From Adineta steineri (lineage: Eukaryota; Rotifera; Eurotatoria; Adinetida; Adinetidae): a DNA stretch of 64,000 bases. Where the stretch lies: the NCBI GenBank assembly GCA_905250115.1, contig CAJNOI010000067.1:316490-380489 (forward strand), read 5' to 3'. The notes below the pieces were generated by a model, which saw nothing but the letters and a program-made list of their open reading frames with translations, was not told where the DNA came from and made no database searches. Positions 1-12,797 of this stretch are shown piece after piece. The position numbers and the translations under genes were made by a program. Positions within the stretch are counted from its first letter, which is position 1. Each line of letters opens with the position of its first letter.

Positions 1-85
1 GAGAGTGATAATTAGTCAGTTGAATGTGATCTTGTCAACTGAATATGTACACTTTATTCATTTTTATTATGATCTTTAATTGTAG

Positions 86-3000
86 GAGATGTTCTTACGG
101 TCAACTTGCGTGTTGCTTCTGCTTGGCGATCACTCTTGCTCTTTTAGTGAGCACAGTCATTGGTACTGTACTTGCTATTGTCTTACGTGAGTATTCTACC
201 TCTTTTTTTTATCGTTTTTATTTGTCTTTATACCATAACAATATGATCGTTAGCACATACGACCACCTTATCAACAACAGTCACGACTGCTACAACAACA
301 ACAGCAACAAGTAAGTAAAATTATTATAATGATGAAATTTTTTTTGCAAGATAACTAGTTTCGAATCAGACAATAGGATGACATAGATATGCATATATTC
401 CATCTAATAGAAACTTTTTTTGGTTTCGAATATTGCTCAATTTTAATAATTTACACGTAATAAATTAAAGAATCTGGCGGGCAATCAGATTTGATGCTTT
501 ACCTGACTAGAGCAAGTGCATGTCTTAATTTTCAAGTTTATGATTGATCACGTTAGATAAGCCCGTAATCGATCTAAGATTTATCTAATAGATGTGGTTT
601 TAATTAAAAAATATATTTTTTAAACTTGGGGCGCGCCATGAATAAGTCGATCATTTGACCGCGCTTAGTAAGAGAGAAGCGAATTCTGCATTCTTTCATT
701 CAATTATACAAAAATACATCGAGAGTTACCTGAATTCCGAAAAAAATCTTGAAGTTTGATGAAATCCATTGTGATCTTCAGGGTGGGTGTAGTTATAGAA
801 TATAGAGTAAGCACCCACACCCATTCGCAGTAAATAATATGTGTGACTGAGAGAATTGAATATGAAGGGCAGAAGAGATGCGAGAGGAAGGTGAATGAAA
901 ACAAAAAAAAACATGAGAGATGAAAAGGATGTATCATTACCAATGGGCCGAACATTATGAGTTAACGCTTTCTTCATTAACTATATTTCTCTCGATTCTG
1001 TTTGCTTTTTCCTTCTTGGCCATCTTTACAGAAGACGGATCTGTCCAGCCTTATGTTAAACTACTCATCTAGTCATTGGCGAGGGCCAAGAACCACGACA
1101 CCTGTTAAACTTTTTCTCTTAATACTCTCTAATACATGGTTATTTTTCTAATAATAGCTTCAACATCGACCAGTAAGAAACAAATTTTGAAAATATATAT
1201 TTATAATTGCTGTGTACAAATATAGCTTCAACCTCGACAACAAGTGTCACTACCAGCACTACTTCAACGTCATCGACTAGTAAGTCAAAACATATTCTCA
1301 TGATAATTTAGTGTTTGAGATGTAATTAACATTTGACAAGTTTTACAATCCGACAGACATGAAGGCTTTTGAAAGAATAACGTTTCTTTCGATTGTATAA
1401 AAACTGTCTTAGATGATAGAATACAAAGATTTAATGTAATATCATCGAAAACTAAAATTCAAATGTTGAGATGAAATCTCTTAGATTAAATTTTATTTTA
1501 TTAAATATGCACTCTTACAACACTACGTCTTTTTCGATAGGTACAACATCAACAACAAGTACAACGTCATCCAGTAAGCAATGAATTTTGAAAACATATT
1601 GACAACTAAAATATGCACTAATCTAGCTTCAACCTCGACAACAAGTACTTCAACAAGCAGTTCGACTTCATCAACAAGTGCCACAACCAGTACAACTTCG
1701 ACAACGAGTACTTCATCGACCAGTTCAACTTCGTCAACAAGTGCCACAACCAGTACGACCTCGACGACAAGTACTTCAACATCAAGTATGTGTGCAAACA
1801 TATTTTGAATATATGATTGAAGATCTGCATATAGATCGAAATCGAACTTGATGGGATTTAATGATTTTGTCAAGAGTTATTAGAATATTCCTGAAAGTAG
1901 ATCTTTTTGAGTTTTTTTAACTTCACGTACGGATAATTAGCACAAGTGCAAGAAAATGCTCAGATATTTAATAAAAAGGAAGCTTACGATAGTACATGGG
2001 GAATTTTTTGATAAATCCTTCGGCTAAACATCATATTGCTAGATAAAATGTGACAACAGATAGAGATACGTAGGAATATCATTCTAGCTATCTTTTGATA
2101 ACATGAAGAAGCTTTCGTAGTCACCCTTTATTCAATAAAGGGTCTGTTTATCCCACCTGACCGGATGAGATGCAAAAAAGAAACAGTGTAAAGTTAATTC
2201 AGTTATTCGTTACTAAAAGTACTAGAAAATCTAGTTGACTCATTTTATTAGCAAGAATCCGAGCTGAGAGTCACTCTCTATCGGACCACCTGGGAAACCC
2301 TATTGCAGATATGGTTGGTGGTGAATCAGGATACGACTGTAGGTGGATGTGGATGTAAATGAGGCTGAGAATCACAGTTAAAGATCATACCCACACCTTC
2401 AACGTTGAGATGAAACTCAATTTCATTATACACTTATTAGAATAATTGTATATGTTTCTCAATAGGTACTACATCATCTACGAGTTCAACATCAAAGACA
2501 ACGTCGACGACAAGTACTTCAAGTATGAACTTCTGACAAGCAACAAGAATTTGAGGAGAATTGAAAGAGAGTAAAAATTTTTCGGATAAAGTAGAATTTT
2601 TTAACATGAAATGTATGCATTAGTTACTGATTCTATTATGATCATATCACAAACATAAAAGCTCTAAGTTCAGTGTAAATACTCAAACAAATGAATGAGT
2701 TAAGGCCTGAGATTACTTCACCGGTTTCATAGCTCTGGTAAAACTATTAACTGGTAAATTCAGTAATTGTACAGAATTACATGTTCTGCGTCGAATTCTG
2801 GATTTGCTCTGATCAGTATAATTGCTATTTTTTTTCATTCCTCATAGCCAATCTTAAAACATTTCACGCTCACCATTACTCTGAATAAATAGATAATAAA
2901 TATCTCATCATGAATCATTAGTTATATGTGATGATTCTTGAAGGGTCTGATGTCATAGTTAAATATACAAAGCAGTTCTAAAATAAGTAAACATGAAATT

Positions 3001-4513
3001 CATAGTCGAAAATTGAATTATGTATTTCATAATAATTCACGAGCTAGCAATCGTTATAATGGTAGACTAGTTTTAGAAAAAAGGCGCCTGAAGAAAATGT
3101 TTCTAACTTTTGAATGGAAGATGATCGAGATCTGCAGTTTTCACTTTTCAATAGAATACGACAGGGCATTATTACTATGGAATAACAAAATCCATGAAAG
3201 ATGCTCCCGAGACATTTGCTCCTCAACAAGATTTGCACTTCTGTGATATTTGCTCCCCAATATCAACTGTCGATCTTGAGGGTGAGGTCGTGGATGTGAC
3301 TGTTAATATTGATGTGAATGGGTGTGAGGGTGTGGGTGTGTTATGATTATGATACTCATACCACACCCCACATCGCCCACCTACACCACACTCACACCCT
3401 CAAAATGGTTTTCTAAAAGTCGATAATCGCTGATTAATTGATATGCATATATTAATTGAACGGATATTTCATCGGTCGCATTTTATAATTGAAAAGAACA
3501 AATTTTTTTCGTTGCACTCAAGATTTTCAACCGATAGTTTTTCACCAGTTGCATCGTTAAATTGATCATGATTTGTGAGCAGTATCATAAAGAAAGTTGG
3601 CAGAATATCTTTTAAATTAAGCATGAGAGCTAGTCATTTGTTTTCTAAAGAAATATTTGAGACGTATTGGTAATTGATAAACATATATTGAGAAATGCCA
3701 TTGAAAGCTACAGTCATGATGTCTTACTTCTCTTCCAATAACTTCAGACAAAAAAAAATATTTTGCTTTGAGAACTTAGAAGAATTTTTACTTCTTTCGA
3801 AATATATTAGTAAGTTGTTGTGATGTCATTTGACTTACCTCTGTATCGTTTTTCTCTCAAATACATGATCTTTAGTAGTAATTTATCATTTCTTACTTTT
3901 TAAGCTTCAACATCAACGACAACAACGACAACAGGTAAGTTTTCGAACGTATGATTATTCTTTTGTATTGAATGTTATTCCACTTTCAATAGCACCAATA
4001 TGCGGCACTTTTCCTACCAATCCACAAGGACAGATTAAATATTTCGCTAAAAGTGGTTCAAATTTCCCGCTCATGACATATACAAAATACACTTCTAGTT
4101 TCACAGCAAGTAGTACCTTAGCAACTCTATCATTTATTATAATGGGTGAGGGTGGAGGAGGCGCCATCCACTACTGGCTAATAGATGATGTAATTGTCAA
4201 TCATACAAACACAAATGCAAATGTTCTTACTAATGGTAGTTTTGAAACAGGAGATTTAAGTGGTTGGACACAGTATTGTAATACGACTGCCAATTGTGAT
4301 GCTGCAGGTGGAAAAACAACTGGTAATTATGCGCATACGACAACAAGTTCATGTAATTCAGGAACATACTGCGTTTACGATTCATGTGTAGGTACCGACT
4401 ATCTAGAACAATCGTTTTCTACTGTAGTTGGAGATTATTATATAATATCATATTATCTGAGAAACGGTAATAATGATGCAGGACCTATAGCAATGTATGT
4501 CACATTAACTTAA
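86..4513 (+). CDS. Single-pass membrane protein with Thr/Ser stalk and jelly-roll-like ectodomain (5' partial)
   Basis: The start lies upstream of the window. Predicted exons are 86-186 (TM segment, LALLVSTVIGTVLAIVL), then stalk exons 254-310, 1158-1172, 1226-1279, 1541-1573, 1627-1785, 2466-2522 and 3905-3934, and the last exon 3993-4513. All have GT donors and AG acceptors. Every stalk exon is a multiple of 3 (57, 15, 54, 33, 159, 57, 30 nt) and begins and ends in phase 1, so any of them could be skipped without a frameshift. The stalk is almost all Thr/Ser and probably O-glycosylated. The final exon has six cysteines and an NGSFETGDLSGW motif, as seen in galactose-binding/CBM-type jelly rolls. 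Inferred topology is cytoplasmic N-terminus and extracellular C-terminus. The ligand is unknown. The terminal exon and TM are secure; the smallest exons are less so. Confidence 0.7.
781..823. repeat. GTGTGGG inverted element
   Basis: gggtgggtgt arm and cacccacaccc arm around an AT-rich spacer, in an intron. Confidence 0.7.
2341..2400. repeat. GTGTGGG inverted element, degenerate
   Basis: ggtggatgtggatg against catacccacacc; intronic. Confidence 0.55.
3276..3404. repeat. GTGTGGG inverted element
   Basis: Begins cttgagggtgagg and ends cactcacaccctcaa; 129 bp, intronic. Confidence 0.8.
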
Positions 4514-4870
4514 CTGAGATGAGTTTTATTAACGGAGTGACATTGATAAACACCATCTCTTTTCTGCTTTTTTCTCATTTTTATGTTCATGACTTGTGTG
4601 ATTCCATACTTCTTATAAAAACAAATCTTCCCATTTTTTACAAGACATATCCGCAACAATCGAATATTATGTACCTTATCATTTTCTTTTCTAACATTTG
4701 TTCCGTCTATAAATAAATACTAGTATCTTCTTCATTCATACATAATATTTATCTCTTTCTTTTTTTATGTATGTGATTATCTTACGCTTATCCGTTCCTT
4801 TTTTTAGTGATGTATAGTGTCTATTTTTTCTTCTTCTCATATATTGATTGATATTCTTGATGTCCTTCTT
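3800..4870 (+). repeat. Tandem duplication unit, copy 1
   Basis: The last intron, terminal exon and 3' UTR of the first gene align by eye with 6560-7920. The similarity ends at about 4880, where a GTGTGGG inverted element begins in this copy only. Confidence 0.7.
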
Positions 4871-4879
4871 TTGTATTCA

Positions 4880-4946
4880 TAGGGTGTGGGAGTGAGTGGT
4901 TGCGTGTATGAATGTGTATGAGAAGAGAAGACATACCCACCCTCAG
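4880..4946. repeat. GTGTGGG inverted element
   Basis: agggtgtgggagtgag ... catacccaccctcag. It marks the end of similarity between the two jelly-roll gene copies. Confidence 0.75.
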
Positions 4947-5947
4947 ACTTAATGATTGATGATGTTGTTATACGTTTATTGCCATATAAATTTACTGTAT
5001 CATTGATTATCAATGGTTTTCTATTATCGTAATCATAATTCAAATTTCACGGTTAAAAGCATTTTTTATTCTTTAAGAGAACAGAATAATTGATTATAAA
5101 CCTTATACGTACGATTTTATTAATTCATGAGCAATAATAATCAGATAAAAAGATTTTATTCCGCGAAGAGAATTTTTTGTTTTTTGTAAATATTAATGCT
5201 GGAAATACAACAAAAAGAAATAAAACAATGAAACACAAACATGAAGACATACACTTCAATTTTTTAGTTCTATTTTGCAAATTTAAGGTGTCCAATAGAA
5301 GAATACAATCAATCAACCATAGATAGTACTTGACCAATTCGTTGTATATAGTGAAATGATTTGTATACATTAAATTTAGAAATATTCATAACTTAGTTAG
5401 AAGAAGTAAAATCTTGGAATCTAGAATTAAATCCAATCGGTGTTTAATAACATCCAATTTTGTCAGAATATGTTTACTTCTTAAAATTACTAATTGTATA
5501 GAGATGTTAAAGTCAAAATGATTTATTCATCCCTATCAACATTTCGTTTGATCGTATATCAAAAACGTATATTTAACAAAATTAGAAAAGTTGAAATTGT
5601 CAGTAATTCTGAATTTAGATCGATTATCAACTTGTGAATTTAATTAATATAACAAAATCACCCCATGTTTACTTGCCTTCCACTCGTAACATACAACCCG
5701 TCCATCTCTAATACATAATGAATTTTTCAATCGAACACGCATTCTGTTACACTTTTTTTTCTATTGTCTAGGCCAAATTTTTGATTAAAATAATGAATTT
5801 GTTTACGCAAAATATGAAATTTACATTACATGTTTGAAGTCGTTGAAAGGGCTCATTATTGATTATTTTTATTGTATAAAACATACATACATTTGTTTTA
5901 TTCTATTTAGATTAAAATCAGCTACCAATCTATTGGTATTATACATA

Positions 5948-7540
5948 ATGGCAAGCCGACAATACTCAGACTGGTTATCGGATCCAATATCGACCACACA
6001 TGGAAGTCAGTCATCAGTCGAACCCATTGTCTGGGCAGATAATGATGATAATGAGGGGTAAGTACAGTATCGATTCCAAGATGTTTATATACTTTTTATT
6101 TTAATGGTAGAATTGATCAAAATAAGACATCCATTGCGTGGTGTTTCAAATGCTGTATTATTGGATCATTACTCGCTGGAATAGGTTTAGCTATTGTACT
6201 CACATTCTGGTTGACCTCAAAAACAACTGCAACAGAAACATTAAGTATGTCCTAATTAGAACTATTGTTTTCATGTTGTTTCTTTTGATTTTTGACCGCT
6301 AAATGGTATGAAAAGATAGCTGAGTACAGTTTTGAGTTGAATAATAATATACCATGAAATACAAATGGTAATTATTGACTTTGCTAGTTAGTTAAAAAAT
6401 CGTCAGTAATTAGACAAAGAACTATCATGAGTTAATGATCCATTGAAAATATTACATATATTATTCTCCTCGTATTAGATGTGAGTGTAGGTGTTCACTT
6501 CATTATCAATCATACTCACGCCCATACCCACCACTCACCCCCTTAAAATTTTCATCTCTTTCAAAATATATTGGTGAGTTGTTGCGATGTCATTCGATTT
6601 AGTCTGATACCTTTTTTTTCTCTCAAATATATGATTTCTAATTGTAATTTATTATTGCATGCTTTTGTAGCCTGGATAACAGTAACAACGACAACAGCGA
6701 CAACAGCAACAACAACAACGTCAACAGCAACGACATCAACAACATCAGAAACAACATCAACAACATCATCAACGTCATCAACATCAACTACATCAACAAC
6801 ATCAACATCAGCAACGTCAACAACATCAACAACGGCAACAACATCGACAACATCAACAACATCATCAACGTCATCAACATCAACTACATCGACAACATCG
6901 ACAACATCAACAACATCAACAGCAACATCATCAACATCAACAACGACAACAACAACGACAACAACAGGTAAGTTTTCGAACGTATGATTATTCTTTTGTA
7001 TTGAATGTCATGTTACTCTCAATAGCACCAATATGCGGCACTTTTCCTAGCAATCCACTAGGACAGATTTTGAGTTATTTCACTAGATATGGTTCAAGTT
7101 TCCCGCTCATGACATATACAAAATACACTTCTAATTTCACGGCAAGTAGTACCTTAGCAACTCTATCATTTATTATAATGGGTGAGGGTGGAAATGGTGC
7201 CGCCCACTACTGGCTATTAGACGACGTAATTGTCAATCATACAAACGCAAATGCAAATGTTCTTACTAATGGTGATTTTGAAACAGGAGATTTAAGTGGT
7301 TGGACACAGTATTGTAACACGACTACCAATTGTGATGGTAAATCAGCTGGTAATTATGCACACACGACAACAAGTCCGTGTTATTCAGGATCATACTGTG
7401 TTTACGATTCATGTTTAAATACTGACTATCTGGAACAATCGTTTTCTACTGTAGTTGGAGACTATTATATAATATCATATTATCTCAGAAATGGTAATAC
7501 TGATACAGGACCTATAGAAATGTATGTTACATTAACTTAA
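5948..7540 (+). CDS. Single-pass membrane protein with Thr stalk and jelly-roll-like ectodomain (complete)
   Basis: Four exons (5948-6057, 6111-6244, 6671-6967, 7026-7540) total 1056 nt, giving 351 aa. The N-terminus (MASRQYSDWLSDP) is cytoplasmic. Exon 2 carries a CC-containing TM (IIGSLLAGIGLAIVLTFWL). Exon 3 is one 297-nt block of TTST repeats. Exon 4 is the NGDFETGDLSGW ectodomain with six or more cysteines. It is a close tandem paralogue of the gene at 86-4513, and the similarity runs into the 3' UTR. Here the stalk is one exon, whereas the upstream copy spreads it over seven. The start is the first ATG in frame with the spliced TM exon. Binding of a carbohydrate or other surface ligand is an inference from fold similarity only. 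Confidence 0.8.
6480..6545. repeat. GTGTGGG inverted element, degenerate
   Basis: gtgagtgtaggtgt ... catacccaccactcacccc; intronic. Confidence 0.6.
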
Positions 7541-7920
7541 CTAAGATGAGTTTTATAAACGGAGTGACATTGATAAACACTATCTCTTTTCTGCTTTTTT
7601 TGATTTTGATGTTCATGACTTGTGTGATTCCTAACCTTTGATAAAAATAAATGTTCTCATTTTTCATAAGACGTGTGTGTAACAATTCAATGTTATGTAT
7701 CCTATAATTTTCTTTTCCTCATATTTGTTCTGTCTATAAGCAAATACTAGTATCTTTATCTTCTTCATCCATGAATAGTATTTATATCTTTCTCTCTTTT
7801 TATGTAAGTGCGTCGTTATCTTACACTTATCTTTCCTTTTTTTAGTAATATAGTGTCTATTTTTCCTTCTTCCCATATATTGAGTGATATACTTGATGTT
7901 CTTCTTTTGTATCCAAATTC
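6560..7920 (+). repeat. Tandem duplication unit, copy 2
   Basis: Second copy of the block at 3800-4870. The longer span reflects the 297-nt stalk exon here against the 30-nt exon in copy 1. Confidence 0.7.
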
Positions 7921-7929
7921 TACTTTTTA

Positions 7930-8819
7930 TCGTCATACACGTTTGGCTTTACTCCTTCTATTTATTTATCTTTGTGTTTACTAGATTTTTCTTTAATAAA
8001 ATAAGATGTAAGAGATGGAAAAAATATTGTAAGGTTACGATATTGGTTATACAAATAAAACACATATTATTCCTTTAATAGTATCTATTATATCAGAAAC
8101 TGTCATATATCTGTTAACATAGAAAGATGGGGATGAAGATGTAAGAATGAGTTGCGCAAGATCCACACCATCTTGAGAGTGGGTGGGTGTGAGTGTGGGT
8201 GTGGGTAACACATATAAATATTATCCACACCCACACACCCACACCCTAATATTGATGGATTAATTAAACTCGGAAGTTGTACAATTGACTGTTGTTATTC
8301 CTAGGCTTACTATGGCAGTACTTCTATTTATGAAAAAAGGATTCAGTACTACGATCCAGAACATATCACCACTTCCTGGACTGGAGATGTTTCAATGGCA
8401 CTCGTTTCGTGATCTTCTATAGATGATCTGTAAATACGTAATATGGTACTCTATCGATTGTTGATCAGACTAACAGATCACTTTCCTACTGAATACTTGT
8501 CTCAAATATACAGTCGATGTTGCCCATGTGCGAGTGTAAGTGTATATGGATGACTGTCAGTGTGATGAAGTCTTTTCTTCTTTAAATTAACCGATTTTAA
8601 ATAAAATAATGTAAGAGTGACTGTTGGTAAGATAAATATAATACTCATAGCCACAGTAGCATTCGATTATGCTCACACCCATACCCACTCACACTTTAGC
8701 TTATCGATATTTTGAAAGTGTTGAATTTCATAAATAAATAGAGAAATATTTCTATTTATTGTAATTGCTTAGATGAAAGGATTTATTTGAATAAGAAAAA
8801 AAACACGTTCAATATTTTT
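7930..8819. other. Intergenic, no gene seen
   Basis: AT-rich spacer holding the element at 8173-8248 and a more decayed one around 8526-8696. No coding frame with support. Confidence 0.6.
8173..8248. repeat. GTGTGGG inverted element
   Basis: ttgagagtgggtgggtgtg ... ccacacacccacaccc. Confidence 0.8.
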
Positions 8820-9576
8820 TTATACATACAACTTTTTTATTTTTCTTGTGTGTAGAATATATATTTTGTTCATTAGTTTTCCTAATGGTGTTATATTACG
8901 ATATTCACGCATGTACCTTTTCTGTGGTAATATATAAACATGAAATGTTAACATTTGATGTAGAAATATAAATGTTATTAATAAGATTTGTATTTTTGAT
9001 GATAAAATTTCTTTATCTGACCATTTAAATGTACTGACAATAAAAAAATATGGAATCGTAGAAATAATAACCAAAATAAAACACCTTAGATATTCTTGGT
9101 GAGATAATAGTTGTTGAAAATAAGTTGTTTTGCCTTTGAACAAATTCATACGACGTCGAATAGTGTACTTCAAGCTAATTATTGTACTGATCGAATGTAT
9201 CAAAGATGGTATTAACAGATGAATAAAAGAGCATATGATCGAAACTAAATTCATAGAAAATGCTTTATTTACTATCCATGATGAATAACTTCCAACAACA
9301 AATAAAATCACAAGAATAGATGTAATTACAGAATAATAAGTAGGTAATCCTATCATTTTACCGATGTATACGTTGACAAGAGCGATATCAATAGATAATG
9401 CAGCCGATAGCCAAATATTAATTGTATTCATAATAATACATAGAAAAATAAATATGTCAGCTAAACTAATATAAACCACAAACTCTTTCATAGTGGAATA
9501 AAATATTCCAATTGGTAAAAGAATTGAAATAGTAATACCATTCATTGATAAAATAAGAAAATATATTAAATGTCGT
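8820..9576 (-). CDS. GPCR-like multi-pass membrane protein, 3' exon
   Basis: The frame encodes about five to six hydrophobic spans, a WLSAALSID stretch where TM3 and the E/DRY region would sit, a basic loop (LKYTIRRRMN) and a final VYILPQKRYMREY that resembles the end of TM7 and helix 8. The frame continues above the ATG at 9545 up to a plausible acceptor at 9577, adding RHLIYFLILS, so an upstream exon carrying TM1 is expected; I did not locate it. It is most likely a divergent rhodopsin-like receptor. Key class A motifs (DRY, NPxxY) are not intact. Ligand unknown. Confidence 0.5.
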
Positions 9577-9983
9577 CTATGTTTACTCCTTACATATATA
9601 TATATAAATGTTTAAAAAGCGAATACATTCTCTATGAAACCAACAAAACACATTATTAATAATGGAGTTGTATATAATACTTTTGAGATATCACTTAATT
9701 TATGTATTGAAAATAATGGATGTATATAATTATATAAAAGAGGTATTGTAATATTAGAGCAATTCATCATCAAGAATATCTATGTGTTATTAATAATGAA
9801 AGAATAATCATACTTTTACCATTTTATATTAAATCTATGGCATAATCAAAGAATAGCGAATACTTCCTTTGTTTTAATAGCATCGTTCATTTTATTGTCA
9901 TAATATTTATTCTCTCGGTAATCATCAGAACCAAAAAAGCACGTTTGTCAAATAATATCTAAAATTTTATCAAACATAATTAA

Positions 9984-10016
9984 GGGTGTGGGTGTTGTTT
10001 CTGTTGGGCCCACACC
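9984..10016. repeat. GTGTGGG inverted element, short
   Basis: agggtgtgggtgt ... gggcccacacc. Confidence 0.65.
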
Positions 10017-10059
10017 GTTTCAAAATTCTATAATAATAATAATACCAGATAGAAGTTAT

Positions 10060-10437
10060 ACAACATTTAAAGCTTTATTACGGACAACATATATGTATTC
10101 TGAAACGTTTGTTCGAAACATAAAATATCGTTATTTCAATTAACTACGTATTTTGATCGATAATTGATATTGTAATCCGATTTGATTTATATGAACATAA
10201 TTTAATGAGTACCACAGATAAACAACGAGTAAGAATTACTAATCCACTATAGAGACTAATGATATTTATTATTCCTTCAGTAACTTGATATTTTTTCATA
10301 TAATTATATGAACATGACGATGGTGCACATTGATTAAAATAGTTTTCATAAGATTTATTAATTATATATTCTTCAACCATTAGATTATTTAAAACTGATT
10401 GAATAGTTGTATTCATTCGATATTGACTTATTTTAAG
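10060..10437 (-). repeat. Duplicated 3' gene end, copy at the chimera
   Basis: Matches about 24580-24957, including non-coding sequence past the stop (a shared tract reading aaagctttattacggacaac). Similarity stops sharply after cttattttaag. Confidence 0.75.
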
Positions 10438-11103
10438 GAGGTCTTGGAATCTTGGATTACTCTTAATAGATGTTCGGTAACGCTGACGAGTAGTTATTAC
10501 ATTAGTTACTAACGAACCAATATAATGAAACATAATCAAAGTAAAACTGTACGTTTGCATAAATGATGAATAAGTAATGACACACCAACTTCGTTCTTCT
10601 ATGTTGTCAGTAAACGCATGAAGTTGAATTATTTGAGGAACATAAACAACAAAGTTGCTAAGAAATAAGATTATAATTATTAGCGAAGTATATGACGCAA
10701 CTAAAAGATATATTCCACAACCAAATTTTTGTGATGCTTGTCGACGACAAACCATTATTGATAAAATACAATTAATGATACCTATAACAAATATTATCAT
10801 TGTAATAGTAAGACTCATTATTACTGTGATAAATTGTTTAGGTAATATTGTATTACGTTTTAATTCATAACTTAATATTTCATCTAATGTTGAGCCAAGA
10901 CCTTTGGTATAAAATTGACATTCATCACCAAAGAAATAGGTTGGATCAATAAAACATATCATTACCAATACTGTAGAATTCAATAATTGTTCAGTAGGAA
11001 TACATTCTTGTGAAGGGCGAATTGATGTTGAGATATTTGTATGTAGAGATTGTTGAAGTACCGCAAGATGAGATGTGAAAAGTAGCAGTATGTTGAAAGA
11101 GTG
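10144..11103 (-). pseudogene. Chimera: 7TM-receptor fragment fused to the tail of the two-TM Cys-rich family
   Basis: The open frame has no upstream ATG and stays open from just below a TGA at 11104-11106; the methionine-like residue at 10983 is a TTG. The first part has several TM spans (FITVIMSLTITMIIFVIGIINC; GCGIYLLVASYTSLIIII), like 7TM proteins known from bdelloids. From about 10437 onward the protein becomes the C-terminal part of the two-TM family (ENYFNQCAPSSCSYNY plus a TM), nearly identical to 24664-24957. The join is abrupt and in frame. Expression is uncertain, since no start codon or signal peptide is visible. Confidence 0.55.
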
Positions 11104-11379
11104 TCAATTTTCGAAGTATAATTGTCTGCATTGGGTGAGATTTATTGGAGAGTGTGAAGAAATAAGCCGCAAGATATGATGAAATACGCACGTTAATTAG
11201 AGAAACATTGAGTCTAACCTTAACATATTGATTGGTTGTTTACTGATCCCAAATATTCAGATTGGCGTCGACAGAAATATTTTTCTTTATTTAAGTATTT
11301 TACTTAGGCACCATTGCCGCAAGTAATTAAGCAATTGAACGAAGTTTGCATGATATGATTTGATAAAATCAACGAGATA

Positions 11380-11670
11380 GCTAGTCGATTGAGAAGTAAA
11401 AAGAGCGAAGTAATATAAGTCAGACGCAATTCTTCGAAACTTAGATTTTGAGTGGTCGTTCTAAATAGTTTACTGGACGAAAACAGTATGGAATAACTTC
11501 ATCAATCATATCTAATAATTTAGAATAAGCCGATTTCTCACGGTAAACATGATAATTTAAACAATTATATTGTAAAGAATTGCTGTTAATTGCCTCATTA
11601 GTATAGTAATAATTATCCACAGAATTAAAATTATTAGAAGTTGAAAAATTATTTTACCTTAGTTTAATGA
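11380..11670 (-). pseudogene. Degraded coding remnant, probably the receptor ectodomain upstream of the chimera
   Basis: On the minus strand about 65 codons stay open around 11470-11660 (NYHVYREKSAYSKLL; VIPYCFRPVNYLE), followed at 11385-11440 by a frame beginning NLSFEELR with ITS. These look like parts of bdelloid 7TM-receptor N-termini that I recall, but they are broken and have no clear splice sites. Stray coding resemblance is possible. Confidence 0.3.
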
Positions 11671-12145
11671 ACTTGCGTCCATTATCGACCTTTTTTTTAT
11701 CTTCACTGGTTGTACGATTACAGACTGTCTATAATCCAGAGAAACAAAAAGTTCTATATTTTTAGTGAGAGACATTTTTTTCCTGCTGTGATGTGAATGA
11801 ACAATTACTGTCATCGACAAACTTGTCTACTAGTAATAAAAAACGTTAAAAAAAGAATAAAACCATGTTCAAACAACTAATGAACGTGTTAAAAAGATAA
11901 TACTAGTTTCATGATAATATATAGTCACACATGTTAGAGGAAAAAAATCAACATCAATTTAATCATACTCTCTATATTGACACTTTATGCTTTATTGCTA
12001 ATGTATAGAATAACGATCATATAATCATAATATAACGTTCGTCCAACAAAGAAAACTATACTCTTTCCTGACATCAAACGATATATCGGCATAGAATGTA
12101 GTCTGATCTGTTGAGTTGCTGTCGTTTCCATAAAAAAATCATTGA

Positions 12146-12355
12146 GAGTCTGAGGGTGAGGATTTGGGTGAGTATGGGTGTGGGTTTGGGTGAGGTTGTA
12201 GATGTGGGTGAGGGTATGGGTGTGAATGAGGATGTGGGTGAGGGTATGGGTGTGAATGAGGATGTGGGTGTGGGTGTGGATGTTTTACTCTTCTTTTATC
12301 CAAAGGGTGTGGGTATATCTTCACTAACACTCATATCCACACCCACCCTCAAGAT
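12146..12355. repeat. GTGTGGG inverted element, long
   Basis: A 210-bp copy whose left arm holds an internal direct repeat (gggtatgggtgtgaatgagg twice); it ends ccacacccaccctcaagat. Confidence 0.85.
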
Positions 12356-12797
12356 TGAAATTAATTCAATCATTTGATTTTTTTATTATAAATACATCAG
12401 TCTTAAAATCTTAGAATATAACAAACAGATTTTCTCAAATTATATTAGATTATCGTTAACTGTTTCAAATATTAGTTTCTCCATAAAAAAGTTCCATATT
12501 CTTTATATTTATTAAAATAATGATAAAAATTGATTAACAGAAAAATATTTAAATCATTAAAGACACATTTATATAGTTTTTCTTCTTGTTCTTCTCCGTT
12601 TATAAATATAATAAAACAGGAAATACAAAGTGTAAAAGACATTATATTTTTAAAGGAAATAAACAATGATATAAAATATTTTCTTTTATATTTATATATA
12701 CTGACAAATAATGATTGATATAGTTTAAGAAAAATTTTCTTGATAAATCGAATTAAATATAATGATAAACAAGAAAATAATCGTGTATACGTATAAA

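Noticed and set aside
1523-1873. Minus-strand Val/Glu-rich frame of 116 aa
   Set aside because: It is the antisense of the Thr/Ser stalk exon at 1627-1785; simple-repeat exons open several frames.
3013-3246. 77-aa plus frame
   Set aside because: No domain, no splice context, and it sits in an intron of the first gene.
12139-12330. His-Pro repeat frame
   Set aside because: It is only the GTGTGGG repeat read in translation; the same applies to 44951-45217.
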